The notes: generated from the sequence alone by a model not told the origin. 64,000 nucleotides of DNA from Arctopsyche grandis (GCF_051622035.1 NC_135359.1:18375501-18439500), one strand, 5' to 3'; positions 1 to 9,862 are shown, counted from the stretch's first letter. Program-made: numbers and translations.

Positions 1-359
1 CCACACCTGTTGCTTCTTTTCACCTCTCCTACTCTTCTACTCTCCTACTCTCCTACTCTCCTAGTCTCCCACTCTCCCACCCCACCGGCAACTAGCAAGT
101 GGCAAGTGGCAAGTGGCAACAGGTAACTCCGACAGAGCCTACCTGCCGAGTGCTACACGAAAGTGGTGATGGCGAGTGCTGACCAAACACTGTTGCCAAC
201 GTTTTTCCTCCATTTGTTCTCTTTCCTCATGCTGTACTTCCAAAAGCTCAACTCTGATCTGATCCTATTACCTTATATTATTTGAATTCGAATGTATGTT
301 TGTTTGTTCTACTTCAAATCAAATCAAATCGGCATCAAATTTGTTCCTATATCCCAAAC

Positions 360-732
360 GGGTCTACCTCACGGGCCGGAATGTGAAATTACCGAAAACG
401 CAAATATCGGAAGGCAAAGATCGAAAATCGAAAGATAAAAAAGGGTGCATGGTAAACGGTACATACTCACTTAATTTGCGCGAGCAGGATACAACAGGAA
501 CAAGAGGAACAGGCTTTTCCTCCCGTATTAATGTGCGCACGCAGAATACGGGAGGAAAAGCGTGTTCCTCTTGTTCCTGTTGTATCCTGCTCGCGCAAAT
601 GAAGTGAGTATGTACCGTTTACCATGCACCCTTTTTTTTGATCTTTCGACTTAAGATCTTTCGATTTTCGATCTTTGCCTTCCGATATTTGTGTTTTCTG
701 TAATTTAACATTCTGACTAGTCACGTAGACCC
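360..732. mobile_element. Palindromic element A, copy 1
   Basis: A near-perfect inverted repeat of 373 bp: the left arm starts GGGTCTACCTCACGGGCC and the right arm ends ...GTCACGTAGACCC. The arms share AATATCGGAAGGCAAAGATC, GGGTGCATGGTAAACGGTAC and GGATACAACAGGAACAAGAG. It is flanked by CCCAAAC on both sides (353-359 and 733-739). The arms could fold into a ~170-bp hairpin. No protein is encoded. It is probably a foldback DNA transposon/MITE. Confidence 0.75.
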
Positions 733-923
733 CCCAAACATATATACATAAACCGTAGATATTTTTTAGAGGGGGATAGCATAGAAGCGCATATAAAGAT
801 CGCTTTTATATAAAAAGAACCTTTGAAGCTACATATGTATATCCCAAACTAATATAACCCGTGGATAGTTTTTGGAAGGGGTAGAAGCCCGAGATGAAGT
901 CATACAATTCGGCTATTGCGCAT

Positions 924-1194
924 GATAAACGGACTACTAGTCATATGTGAACCAGTCACAGGACAACTGGTCGCTCTAGATCGGTCACATGTGATCACCC
1001 GTCACACTAAAACTGGTCAAACCCTAAAACTGGTCACGAAAAAACTGGTCACACCCTAAAATCGGTCACGAGAAAACTGGTTGACCGATTTTAGGGTGTG
1101 ACCAGTTTTAGTGTGACGGGTGATCACGTGTGACCGATCTAGAGCGACCGGTTGTCCTGTGACCGGTTCACATTTGACTAGTTATCACCGAACC
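924..1194. mobile_element. Mutator-like foldback element, copy 1
   Basis: A 271-bp, almost fully palindromic element: the left arm has CGGACTACTAGTCATATG and GTGAACCAGTCACAGGACAA, the right arm their complements. It is flanked by a perfect 9-bp duplication, ATTGCGCAT (915-923 and 1195-1203). A 9-bp target duplication with long terminal inverted repeats is characteristic of the Mutator/MULE superfamily. It carries no coding sequence. Internal repeats of AAAACTGGTCACACCCTAAA occur around the centre. It is inserted in the 123-bp repeat array. Confidence 0.8.
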
Positions 1195-1377
1195 ATTGCG
1201 CATATAAAGATCGCTTTTATATAAAAAGAACCTTTGAAGCTATATCCCAAACTTATATAACCCGTGGATAGTTTTTGGAAGGGGTGGAAGCCCGAGATCA
1301 AGTCATATAATTTTGCTAGTGCGCATATAAAGATCGCTTTTATATAAAAATAATTTTTGAAGCTATATCCCAAGCTT

Positions 1378-1768
1378 CGGTCTCCCTCACGGGCCCGAAA
1401 GTGAAACGCCCGAAAACGCAAATATCGGAAGGCAAAGATCGAAAATCGAAAGATTTTAAGTCAAAAGATCAAAAAAAAAGGGTGCATGGTAAACGGTACT
1501 ATGTATATATAATATATATGAGTGGCATGCGGTGAAATTATCTCACTTTTTGTCATACAGCCTTGTTTAATGTGCGCGCGCAGAATACGGGAGGAAAAGC
1601 CTGTTCCTCTTGTTCCTGTTGTATCCTGCTTCCGCATATTAAGTGAGTATGTACCGTTTACCATGCACCCTTTTTTATCTTTCGACTTAAGATCTTTCGA
1701 TTTTCGATCTTTGCCTTCCGATATTTGCGTTTTTGGGCGTTTCACTTTCGGGCCCGTCACGGAGACCG
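1378..1768. mobile_element. Palindromic element A, copy 2
   Basis: Same family as 360-732, here 391 bp with termini CGGTCTCCCTCACGGGCCCG and the reverse complement. It sits in a tandem-repeat unit and is flanked by ATCCCAAGCTT / ATCCCAAACTT (11 bp, one mismatch). The centre carries ~70 bp absent from copy 1 (including ATGAGTGGCATGCGGTG), so the arms are separated by a unique spacer. Confidence 0.75.
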
Positions 1769-2135
1769 ATCCCAAACTTATATAAGCCGTAGATATTTTT
1801 TTAGAAGGGGTAGAAGCCCGAAATCAAGTCATGCAATTCGGCTATTGCGCATATAAAGATCGCTTTTATATAAAAAAAAGCCTTTGAAGCTATATTCCAA
1901 ACTTATATAACCCGTGGATAGTTTTTGGAAGGGGTAGAAGCCCGAGATCAAGTCATGTAATTTGGCTAGTGCGCATATAAAGATCGCTTTTATATAAAAA
2001 TAATCTTTGAAGCTATATCCCAAACTTATATAAGCCATAGATAGTTTTTGGAAGGGGTAATTGTCCGAAATCAAGTCATACAATTCGGCTAGTGCGCATA
2101 TAAAGATCGCTTTTATGTAAAAGAAGCTTTGAAGA

Positions 2136-2960
2136 CAAAACTAATTGTCTCTTTCCTCGTACTGTGTTTTCAAAGGCTTATGTCTTTACAATTAATTGTT
2201 GATTATCTTGTGTTATATGAATGTTTGTTAAACTTAAAATCTACTCGTATATAACATTCAAATAGTTTTGAACTTATTAACAACTACCATTAAACCTTTG
2301 TTTCCAATTGATGTAAGGACTGTTTGATTTTTGTACTCCAAGTTGTACCTATATTTTGTTTGGAAACTAGCTCGTAAGAAAAATGATAAGCGAAAACGAA
2401 ATTTCTTATTTTTTTCATATTGAACATTACGTAGTTAACCAAAAAATTACAGAATTACTGGTAAATGGAAACGATTACTCGCAATTTTAGGCAATTCGAG
2501 TGAGTGGAGGTCTACATATATTATATATTATGTAGAGTTTATTGTCTTCTGTCAAGTTAACTGAAGGGTAAAAATGTCACTTATTATGAAGAAATTTACT
2601 TAAAAAAAATTTTTTGATCTACAAATATAAGTCAATTAATCGAACGACTATTGGCTACAATTTTTCTCTTAAAATTTGTTTTATGTCTCCAATAAAACAA
2701 AAAGTAATAAATTCTTATAAAATATTGAATTAAGAGACCGTAATACAACACAGGTTAAAACTTAATAAAGACGATGATTTTTATTTATTTTGCTTGTCAG
2801 TCTTATAAAAAACTTAAAAAACAAGAGAATTGCATTTTTTTTTAATTTCCACTATAAATATTTACAATGCATTTATTTTAATAATTTTTTTTTTTATTTT
2901 TCGGTTTAATTTGGATTAATTACCCAGTGGCCATGTCCAATTCAGGTTTTTTAATTTTTT
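2136..2960. other. AT-rich, nothing recognised
   Basis: No open frame, repeat structure or RNA gene could be supported; only A/T runs. Confidence 0.5.
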
Positions 2961-3243
2961 TTACTAATTGAATCTTATCGGTATATTTAATGATCTGAGT
3001 CTTATTAGTCTAGAGCCATCCATCTGCTCTCTTAGTTGGTCGATCGCCAGCTTATTCGGGTGTTTAATTAGCCCTTCTATGTACTGTGAGGTTCTTTTGG
3101 CAATTTTTGTCACGGTTTCAATTTTTAGGTCCTTTTTTATTTGTTCTAGGATGTCTATATTGGAATAATTCTAGGATGTCTATATTCGAGAGTGATACAG
3201 TACCCCATATTTGTAGTCCGTATGTCCATATACGCGTCAGTAC

Positions 3244-4122
3244 TAGGGTTTCTGATCCGGGTCGACCCGGAACAGACATTCCCGGGAATTCACGGAATTT
3301 TTGTTGTCCCGTGTCCCGGGAATTCTAATCTTTAATCCCGGGAATTGGATTTAAAAAAATCTTGGAAACATACAACATTTTCACGACTGCATGAAGGAAA
3401 ATAATAAATCAAATACACAAAAAATCGTAAAATATTCTCAAAAATTAAAATCGAAGAAACAAAAAGTCTAAAACTGATTTTTTTAACACAAATGCTAAAT
3501 AATTCTGATTTTATACTGAGCAAAACATTATTTATGTTGTAATAAAAGCGAATGTACATATGTATATCCTACGGTGAAACTATTATGAAGCGAGTATATC
3601 CTTCTTGTATTGACGATTCCACAATGGAAGAAACTCTTTTAGATTCGGATGAAGATTAAACAATTGTGTATATGACGATTAATGAAGAATTAAATAAGGA
3701 GTTATCAAAGACGAATATACAAAATAACGTAAATAAAAATAACATCGACTTTAATAAAGTAATTAAAATATACATGCTGACAGGAGAAAAAACCGATAAT
3801 TTAAAAATATTGTTTTCGTCCTTTTTAACAATAAAACCAACTTCGACCGAAACTGAAAGAGTTTTTTCCATTGCTGGAAATTTTTGTACCAAATCTAGCA
3901 TTAGACTTTCGGATTCTCATTTAAATATTTTAGTATTCTTAAAAAGCTACTTTAAATAAGTTCATTTTTTCAAGTTAATAGATATATTATGTATTGTTTT
4001 GTAAATAAATAAATATTTGTTTATTAATAAAAAATATCCGGGATCCCGGTAATCCCGGGAACGATCCCGAGCTCCGTCCCGTGTCCCGGGAATTGAAAAA
4101 GTCCGGGAAATCAGAAACCCTT
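3244..4122 (+). mobile_element. hAT element, internally deleted
   Basis: Terminal inverted repeats TAGGGTTTCTGAT.. / AAGGGTTTCTGAT.. are flanked by a perfect 8-bp duplication GTCAGTAC (3236-3243 and 4123-4130), the hAT signature. Both ends carry subterminal TCCCGGGAATT repeats. At 879 bp it is far shorter than an autonomous hAT; only the transposase C-terminus remains. It lies inside a jockey-like relic. Confidence 0.85.
3666..3959 (+). pseudogene. hAT transposase C-terminal fragment
   Basis: A 97-residue frame ending in the hAT dimerisation domain: ILFSSFLTIKPTSTETERVF then SIAGNFCTKSSIRLSD and LNILVFLKSYFK. The T-S-T-E-T-E-R-V-F-S-I-A-G motif and the C-terminal L-V-F-L-K-x-Y-F are diagnostic. 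The catalytic core is missing, so it cannot act as a transposase. The N-terminal ~45 residues are Asn/Lys-rich. Confidence 0.85.
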
Positions 4123-4432
4123 GTCAGTACTGTCTTGTATGTGAGTTATTTGTTGTCCATTGACAATTTTGAGCAACCGAGCTGTTTCCGTTTGTTCCAA
4201 ACATGTTCTTTCCACGCAAGCCTTCGGTCAAAGTGAATTCCTAAATTCCTGTTGCGAGATAAATTAATAGATATACATATGTATATAAAGTTTAGCTTTT
4301 TGAGAAACTCTTTCAAATTTAAAAAAAGATTTTACCACATCTAAATATCGAAATACATGTACGTATTTTTGATACCTGGAAGTTTGAATGTCGGTTTATG
4401 TTTATGTAAAACACCTTCAATCCGATAAATAA

Positions 4433-4438
4433 TTTATT
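4433..4438 (-). terminator. Possible poly(A) signal of Rph
   Basis: AATAAA on the minus strand lies about 207 bp beyond the Rph stop codon. It is the closest canonical hexamer I noticed, but in AT-rich DNA such matches arise easily. Confidence 0.35.
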
Positions 4439-4644
4439 TTCACACATATAATATTATATAGGTATTTAAAAATATAGTTTTCGTTTATATTCATGACAAT
4501 ACAATATGAATAATTACAAAGAAATACATACATACACATTTACATACATACATACACGTTTTATATTCACAAATGTCAAAGTTTGAATGATACATTTTTG
4601 TTAATTTTCGGAAGCTTTTTGTTGTAATTCGTAAGATGCCTTAG

Positions 4645-4939
4645 CTATGGTTCCTTCTCCGTCAAACAATGCCACTGTTCATGCTTGTGGTCGGGAAATT
4701 TGATGCAATCCAGCCAATGTTTCAACCTCTTCCCCTTGCTGGATGCTCCAATTACGAGACCACCGAGAAAATCGTTAGCTTTACCATAATCCTTATCCCA
4801 TACAGTCAAAGCGAGGCATTGTTTCGCTAGTTCCGTCGGTCTTGTTTCGAAAAGAAACTCTTCATTGAATACTGGATTTAAATTTCTCCATTTGATAGAT
4901 GTTTTGTGCTTTCTATGATAAGGATCTGGATCCAAATGC
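4645..4939 (-). CDS. Rph: Rabphilin exon 8: C2B end, WHxL motif and stop
   Basis: Residues ~503-600 and the stop. It continues C2B with HLDPDPYHRKHKTSIKWRNL (the polybasic strand), then NPVFNEEF, the second calcium loop VWDKDYGKANDFLGG (three Asp), and ends with the WHxL motif (WHCL) typical of synaptotagmin/rabphilin C2B domains. The acceptor is ACTTTTTAG|G. The joined protein is about 600 aa, close to the known family range (~600-700). An AATAAA on the minus strand at 4433-4438 is a possible poly(A) signal. Confidence 0.93.
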
Positions 4940-5007
4940 CTAAAAAGTGTCTTCATTTTTTAAAATCATTCATTTAATTGATTCTATTTTATTTAAATAT
5001 TACATAC

Positions 5008-5253
5008 AATTTAACAAACGGATCCGAAAATCCATTATTATCCATAGCTGGAAGATTTCTACATCGGCAAATAATCACAGCCAATGAACGCTTCTTCGTA
5101 TTATAAGATAGAGATATGAGAATTTGAGGTTTCATCAGCTGATCGACAACATCTGATTCTGCACATAATGGTAATGTTAGATCTTGAGAAGTATTCCTTC
5201 CTAAAGCGTCCAAAAGAGTTATGGATGCCGATCCCAAAATATCACAACCGTAT
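5008..5253 (-). CDS. Rph: Rabphilin exon 7: C2A end and start of C2B
   Basis: Residues ~421-502. It finishes C2A (YGCDILGSASITLLDALG), crosses a short interdomain linker, and opens C2B (ILISLSYNTKKRSLAVIICR). The first C2B calcium loop reads AMDNNGFSDPFVKL with both Asp positions kept. The donor is AAA-TT|GTATGT. An alternative donor two codons later would disrupt the frame, so this one was chosen. The acceptor is AATTTTAG|A, only 72 bp from the previous exon. Confidence 0.92.
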
Positions 5254-5325
5254 CTAAAATTTTCCAAAACAACTCTCAAATTTTGTTTTTAAATCAACAT
5301 TTTAAATAGCAAAATAATATCATAC

Positions 5326-5470
5326 TTGTCTTCGTCAAATAGAGTAATTCGGAACGTTTTCACTTTAATATCAGCTTCTGTAATACCATAAAATGTTACC
5401 GTTTCGTTGAATTCTGGATTTTTTGTTTTGTGGACTGTTTTTGTGCGTTGACGGTTAAAACATGTTCCAT
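5326..5470 (-). CDS. Rph: Rabphilin exon 6: C2A middle
   Basis: Residues ~373-420. The exon encodes DGTCFNRQRTKTVHKTKNPE, then FNETVTFYGI, and ends in the second calcium loop LFDEDK, where the acidic cluster D-E-D is intact. No methionine-led open frame covers it alone; it was found by joining splice sites. The acceptor is TCTATTGTAG|AT and the donor GAC-AA|GTATGA. Both junctions keep the C2 fold in frame. Confidence 0.9.
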
Positions 5471-5539
5471 CTACAATAGAGTTAAAAAAAATTATTGACT
5501 ATTCGGAATATTTCAAATTTAATAGCTTGCTGAAAATAC

Positions 5540-5963
5540 CTGGTGGCAAAACTTCCATACTACAATAAGGATCAGCCAGACCAGCCAAATCTGTCGACGG
5601 AAGACCGCGTGCTCTCACGGCTGTGCAACAGAGTGTTCCATCGATAGCGTCATGCTGGAGACGAACCTCAGCTGTTCCACAAACTCCTTGGGCAGTTGAA
5701 GTAAAATGACTATTAATACCAGCAGTTTGATTACTTGAACCGTTGCTCGTCTTAAGTTTCCCATTTTGGTTCAAACTCCCATTTGCTCCACTAGAACCAC
5801 TCTGAGCTACGGCTGAGGATGTAGAAACTGAACTGCGCGAACTACTTCTACTCGGAGTCCTTCTTAGATTACCAAATGACTTCTGGCTGAAACTCTCCAT
5901 TCTATTGAGACTCAATCCACTCATACCGTGTTGTAAAACATTTGTATCTTGATCAGAATTCTC
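5540..5963 (-). CDS. Rph: Rabphilin exon 5: linker and first half of C2A
   Basis: Residues ~232-372. The first ~95 residues form a low-complexity Ser/Asn/Gly linker (RRTPSRSSSRSSVSTSS), a plausible phosphorylation region. From about residue 327 the C2A domain begins (GTAEVRLQHDAIDGTLCCTA) and reaches the first calcium loop, with Asp residues in STDLAGLADPY, the usual Ca2+/phospholipid-binding positions. The acceptor is CATTTAG|GAG and the donor CCA-G|GTATTT (phase 1). Confidence 0.92.
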
Positions 5964-6038
5964 CTAAATGAAAAAAAAATCAAATCGTTATGAAATCAGT
6001 AGCAATATAATAATTAAACTGTTTCAACAGTAAAAAAC

Positions 6039-6333
6039 CTGAAGTATCGAAAGCGATTTATGAGATTCAGTTGCGCTTCCTTGTCTGGAGAACGATGGCA
6101 ACTTTGCCATTAAACGATTGGGTTCCTGTTCCAAATCATCAGAAGTTACTACTGTAGGCTCAGTAGAACTTGTGCTAGGAGTATCTTGCAATGATGCTGC
6201 TAAGCGAGAATCGCTATATCGATTATTACCCTTTCTCTCAGGTAAGATGTACTTAGGTAATCCTTTATAGAACCAAGCACCTGATTTTTTCCACATCTCA
6301 CGCATTTCAGCACAAATGTTGCACAGCCATTGT
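6039..6333 (-). CDS. Rph: Rabphilin exon 4: zinc-finger C-half and SGAWF effector motif
   Basis: Residues ~133-231. The exon opens with [20 protein letters not shown], supplying the final cysteine pair of the finger and the conserved [11 protein letters not shown] motif that contacts the Rab GTPase in rabphilin structures. The rest is a Ser/Thr-rich linker with likely disorder ([17 protein letters not shown]). The acceptor is CCAACAG|A and the donor CAG|GTTTTT (phase 0). The SGAWF block separates rabphilin from plain C2 proteins such as synaptotagmin. Confidence 0.93.
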
Positions 6334-7275
6334 CTGTTGGAACAAAATCAATATTCATTTCGAAAGGAAAGAAAACAACAATTCGCAGATGAATAATTTC
6401 GTATGCATATGTATGTATGTATATGTTTAAAGGTCATTATTTAATATCAGACTATGAGAAAAGCAATTTTTATCCACACATAGTGATGTGTGAAAGATGT
6501 GGGGTTTCGCTATTTTTAGAGCTCGAATACACCACCATTGACGTATAAAGGAATTATATCTACCTATGTAATCCTACATACATTTTATACATGAGCATGG
6601 AGGATTTATACGCAATTTATTATTGCAGAGCAAATTTTACACGTGTATCTAAAAATTGAAATATATACACACGTATATGTATGTATTCATGTATGTAAAT
6701 GAAAAGAATTGCGTTTCAGATAAATACGGCTTTGAAACATCTCGTTCTTTGTATACAAATATACATATTTATTTCAAATTTCAAATTACTTTCTGCACAT
6801 CGAAACACTTTATTCGATCGTTTGTTCTGTTTCTACATTGCGAAATATTTTATAAAATACTATGTATGTACATATATGAAAAATGTAACAGTGGGTATTG
6901 TATCTCAAACAAATATAATAACCGCTAACATACATGTGCATATTCCCTGAAAAATTTAAATTTAAATAAGTACATACATATATAGAATGTAAAACCCTTT
7001 ATTAGTTAATGAGCTAATCTTGTATAATTACATATATGTTTGTGTATATTTATAAATTCGTCAATTTTTCCCTGAAAACCGAATGAAGATTTTGCCGAAT
7101 TTTTTCATATCCACTAGTTCTGACCTAAAAATCGCAATGGAATGGGTCTCTCTACCTTTGCAAAACCCATTTAGAGGGTATAATTACTTTTGAAACCTTT
7201 GACATTTCGATATCACACTACCAAAGAATTGCATCCTGCTCGCACGCAGGGAAGACTACAAGCTGTATAGCTTAA

Positions 7276-8244
7276 CCCTTTGGCTGCTACGAGGTTTTTC
7301 AATGTCCAAGCGAAAAATGCTAACATTTGTAATTATTTTGAAAAAAAATAAATATAATATTTTTTTTTACATACTTACTTCGCCGAACACTCGTAATTTT
7401 TATAATACTTTATATACATTTTTAAGAAGCAGTCGTGGACTCGTGCTCTCTCTTTCTGTCTTGCTTTTACATGCGTGCGTGCGAAAGAGATACCTACATA
7501 TATACACTAAATAAGTTTTGACGATTGTTTTCCGAGGCTTTATTCTTTTCAATAATCTATTCTTAGATATCGATGTATCCTTACAACATGCGATATATTC
7601 GAAACAGGTAGCGGTCTCTCTCTCTTTCTTTCTTGGTTTTAATTGTGTACGTGTGAGCGAGACACACAAGGATGCGAAGTTTCTAATAATCAAATAATTT
7701 TTCAACATGTATCATAAACATTTTGTATGCATTTCAGTTGCATTTGATTGATTGCATGAATTCGTGACGTCTCTATATAATTGAAATACGATATAATTGA
7801 AAGCGGATTTCTATTGTTTTTTGCCATTTATTTTAACTCTGCAAAATGATATCGGACAGTGAAAGTGATGAAAGCGAAATAATAGCTCCTCGCCGAGGAA
7901 CTCGACAAATCAGCAGCTCTACTGATTCTGAAAATGAATTTATCGATAATAATCAATTCCCAAGTAATAACTTCTTATATGACATTGACAACGAACCCGA
8001 AATTTACTTTGATGATGAACCCGAAATTGAAGAACTTTTATTTAAAAAATTGATAAATATTTATTAAGCTTGATTGAAAAATAAATATAAATACGTATAT
8101 AAAAAAAATGTTTCGTGCCACTGATGCGCTGGTGGCTCAAAGAAAGTATTGAAATACGACAATTAATGACGTCAACAACGATCGTCGTAGCAATCTTCGC
8201 CGATTTCAAAACAACGATTTGTCGTTGTTGTAGCAGTCAAAGGG
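7276..8244 (+). mobile_element. piggyBac-like element, internally deleted
   Basis: Flanked by TTAA (7272-7275 and 8245-8248), with termini CCCTTTGGCTGCTAC and the complement of CCCTTTGACTGCTAC (one mismatch in 15). TTAA duplication plus CCC-starting inverted repeats is the piggyBac hallmark. At 969 bp it lacks the transposase core. It lies in Rph intron 3. Internal CT-rich stretches (CTCTCTCTTTCTTTC) form a second inverted pair. Confidence 0.8.
7846..8067 (+). CDS. Acidic N-terminal remnant of piggyBac-like transposase
   Basis: An intact 73-codon frame, MISDSESDESEIIAPRRGTR then QISSSTDSENEFIDN and an acidic tail ending ELLFKKLINIY. The Ser/Asp/Glu-rich start with a PRR block resembles the disordered N-terminus of many piggyBac-type transposases. 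Position inside a TTAA-flanked element supports this. The catalytic DDE domain and the C-terminal cysteine finger are absent. It may be a translated leftover or simply uneroded. Confidence 0.55.
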   Translation: MISDSESDESEIIAPRRGTRQISSSTDSENEFIDNNQFPSNNFLYDIDNEPEIYFDDEPEIEELLFKKLINIY

Positions 8245-8251
8245 TTAATGT

Positions 8252-8421
8252 TGCATTTACACAAGGCCAATACTTAAGACATTCCACTAAGCCAAGCCAA
8301 TATTGACCTCGTGTAAATAGGCATTCCAAGACAAAGAAATGTCTTAGGCTGGATTTACATGAGACCAATATTGCCTTGGTTTAGTGGAATGTCTTGGCGA
8401 TTGGCCTCGTGTAAACGAAGC
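8252..8421. mobile_element. Palindromic MITE
   Basis: An inverted repeat with arms GCATTTACACAAGGCCAATA... and ...ATTGGCCTCGTGTAAACGAAGC, and inner arms AAGACATTCCACTAAGCCAA / TTTAGTGGAATGTCTTGG. A second, inner copy of the terminal motif (GGATTTACATGAGACCAATA) suggests two nested copies. It starts 4 bp after the piggyBac-like element's right TTAA. Confidence 0.6.
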
Positions 8422-8490
8422 ATAATTGTGTATGTGCAAGTTGAATTCAGATGAAAGTCCGCCCACGTCAAAATAAAAGAGCCCTGCCGG

Positions 8491-8604
8491 TCACAAATAT
8501 TCAATTCTGAACAGCATCCCTGCAAAAATACTCTGAATAAATTCTTTTCAATTGAGGTCAATCCAGGGCTCGAATCCGGGAGCCTCTCGGTGGTTAGCAT
8601 TAAC
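8491..8604 (-). mobile_element. tRNA-derived SINE fragment
   Basis: On the minus strand: GGTTAATGCTAACC-type head, then CCGAGAGGCTCCCGGATTCG with a B-box-like GGATTCGAGCC, and the shared body GAGTATTTTTGCAGGG...GAATTGAATATTTGTGA. It is related to the SINE copies near 17.0 and 20.2 kb. Confidence 0.55.
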
Positions 8605-9146
8605 TAATGAAAATAATAAGACCACGAAGTTGAACCATTTTGTATGTATGTTGCAAATAAATCATACTTTCCCTAATCAGTTTTGTCTTCCCGATAGTAC
8701 AATGTGTGTCGCATTTAAACAGTAAATTCTATATACATTTTAAGCGATTGTTTTAGATTAAAATTGAAATGGTTCTAGTATAGTACATATATATGCTATT
8801 TTTTGCATTTGGTCACCAGTATGGTCAACGAGCTACTACATACATACAAATGTACATCCCGGTTCATCTCTGCAGCCCCCCACTGAGAATTCTCACGAGC
8901 CGCCACTGCTGCAAACTATGAAAAGCACTATGCTTGACGGACGACAAAATAAACAGAATGATGTGATATACTCGTATGAGTGACTAGGAGATAATTTCAC
9001 AACAACAAAACGTATTCGGAAAACTATCCCGGGAAAACCCCTAGGGCAACAGTAAAATTTCCGCTCTGTTACTTTTCAGATCGGTCAAAGCTCACCACAT
9101 CCAATAAACATATTGAAATCTTGCTCCGAACCAATTTCAACCTTAC

Positions 9147-9403
9147 CCTTTGTTGCCGGTGTCGAGAGCGCAGTTGGAGCATAGTTGCCGATTGCAAACT
9201 GAGCATCGACGTAGTCCTGGAAATAATGGTAATGGAAGCAAGGGGCCCCTACGACCACAAGCCCCACACCTGCCACCCCCCGAGGTCCCACCCAGAGCCA
9301 CCGCCCCCGCACCACTGCTTCTGCGAAGAGACTCCACCCTCTCAACCATTCGTCCAACACGACGTGCTTCTGTATCTCCCAGTGCTTCTGACCTTTTCAC
9401 CAC
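9147..9403 (-). CDS. Rph: Rabphilin exon 3: Rab-binding helix and zinc-finger N-half
   Basis: This exon encodes residues ~48-132 and two bases of Gly133. It holds the Rab-binding helix (ARRVGRMVERVESLRR, matching the family motif R-x-G-R-L-V-D-R-L-E-x-x-R) and the first six zinc-ligand cysteines of the FYVE-related finger (CGAC, CSVC, CSNC). The last pair (CNIC) is on the next exon. The acceptor is TTGTTTTAG|GTG and the donor GG|GTAAGG. GC content is well above the flanks. Odd points: a Gly/Ala-rich linker before the finger, and a Pro/Leu-rich loop (GPLLPLPLFPG) between the first two cysteine pairs, a little longer than in vertebrate rabphilin as I recall it. A TTATTTCCAG string inside the exon resembles an acceptor, but using it would break the frame. 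Confidence 0.9.
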
Positions 9404-9862
9404 CTAAAACAATTACAATGCCATTTTCAAAACACACGTAGGAACGTCTCCATATAGCCGAAATACATACATAATTGAACAATTATGTAATTAAATAAAT
9501 TGTACGTATGTATAATATATTATATGTAGTTCCACGAACACCTTACACCTTTTATGTTGAGTAGTTGTTGCTTGGAAACTGTACTCATGGCCAATCATCG
9601 TAAAAATCCTAGATACATTTTATTTACGTTAATATTTTTAAAAAACAGAAACATGCAGTATTTCAATATTTTTTCATAATATTGACACTAAAAAAGTTTC
9701 TATATATTTATTTCTTTTTTTATTTATCCATCATCATATACATATATGTATCGCTATTCTGTCTGTGTATCTGCGATAACGCTCGCTGTAATATAATAGT
9801 CGTTTCGAATCGACATATGTATGTACATATTTATTTTTTTATTTTTTTATTTAATTTACACC

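Larger units (their letters stand above)
740..2135. repeat. ~123-bp tandem repeat array, interrupted
   Basis: Units beginning GCGCATATAAAGATCGC recur at 1198, 1321, 1847, 1971 and 2094 (spacings ~123-124 bp where uninterrupted), with another unit start near 790. Each unit contains ATATCCCAAACTTATATAA and GTGGATAGTTTTTGGAAGGGG. The array is broken by a Mutator-like foldback (924-1194) and a palindromic element (1378-1768), and bordered by another (360-732). Short open frames in it are repeat artefacts. Confidence 0.85.
2965..4262 (-). mobile_element. Jockey-like LINE relic, split by hAT insertion
   Basis: Read on the minus strand from 4262 to 4131, then 3243 to ~2965. The first part decodes to NRNLGIHFDRRLAWKEHVWN then KRKQLG; the second resumes at RIWTYGLQIWGT, with later out-of-frame pieces such as LIKHPNKLAIDQL. 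These match the C-terminal part of jockey-clade ORF2 proteins (LGIxLDRRLxWKxH.., PIWTYGIQLWG). Frameshifts and stops make it dead. It is 5'-truncated. Confidence 0.7.

Noticed and set aside
5001-5006. Later donor (TAT|GTAATA) for Rph exon 7
   Set aside because: It breaks the C2B frame; the GTATGT donor yields the conserved FVKL-HLDP join.
9200-9225. Acceptor-like TTATTTCCAG within Rph exon 3
   Set aside because: Splicing there from exon 2 shifts the frame and loses the first cysteine pair; no donor is needed since the exon is open throughout.
9085-9441. Open frames on both strands around 9.1-9.4 kb other than the rabphilin frame
   Set aside because: They are shadows of GC-rich Rph exon 3; only one frame carries the cysteine pairs and Rab-binding helix and joins the neighbouring exons.
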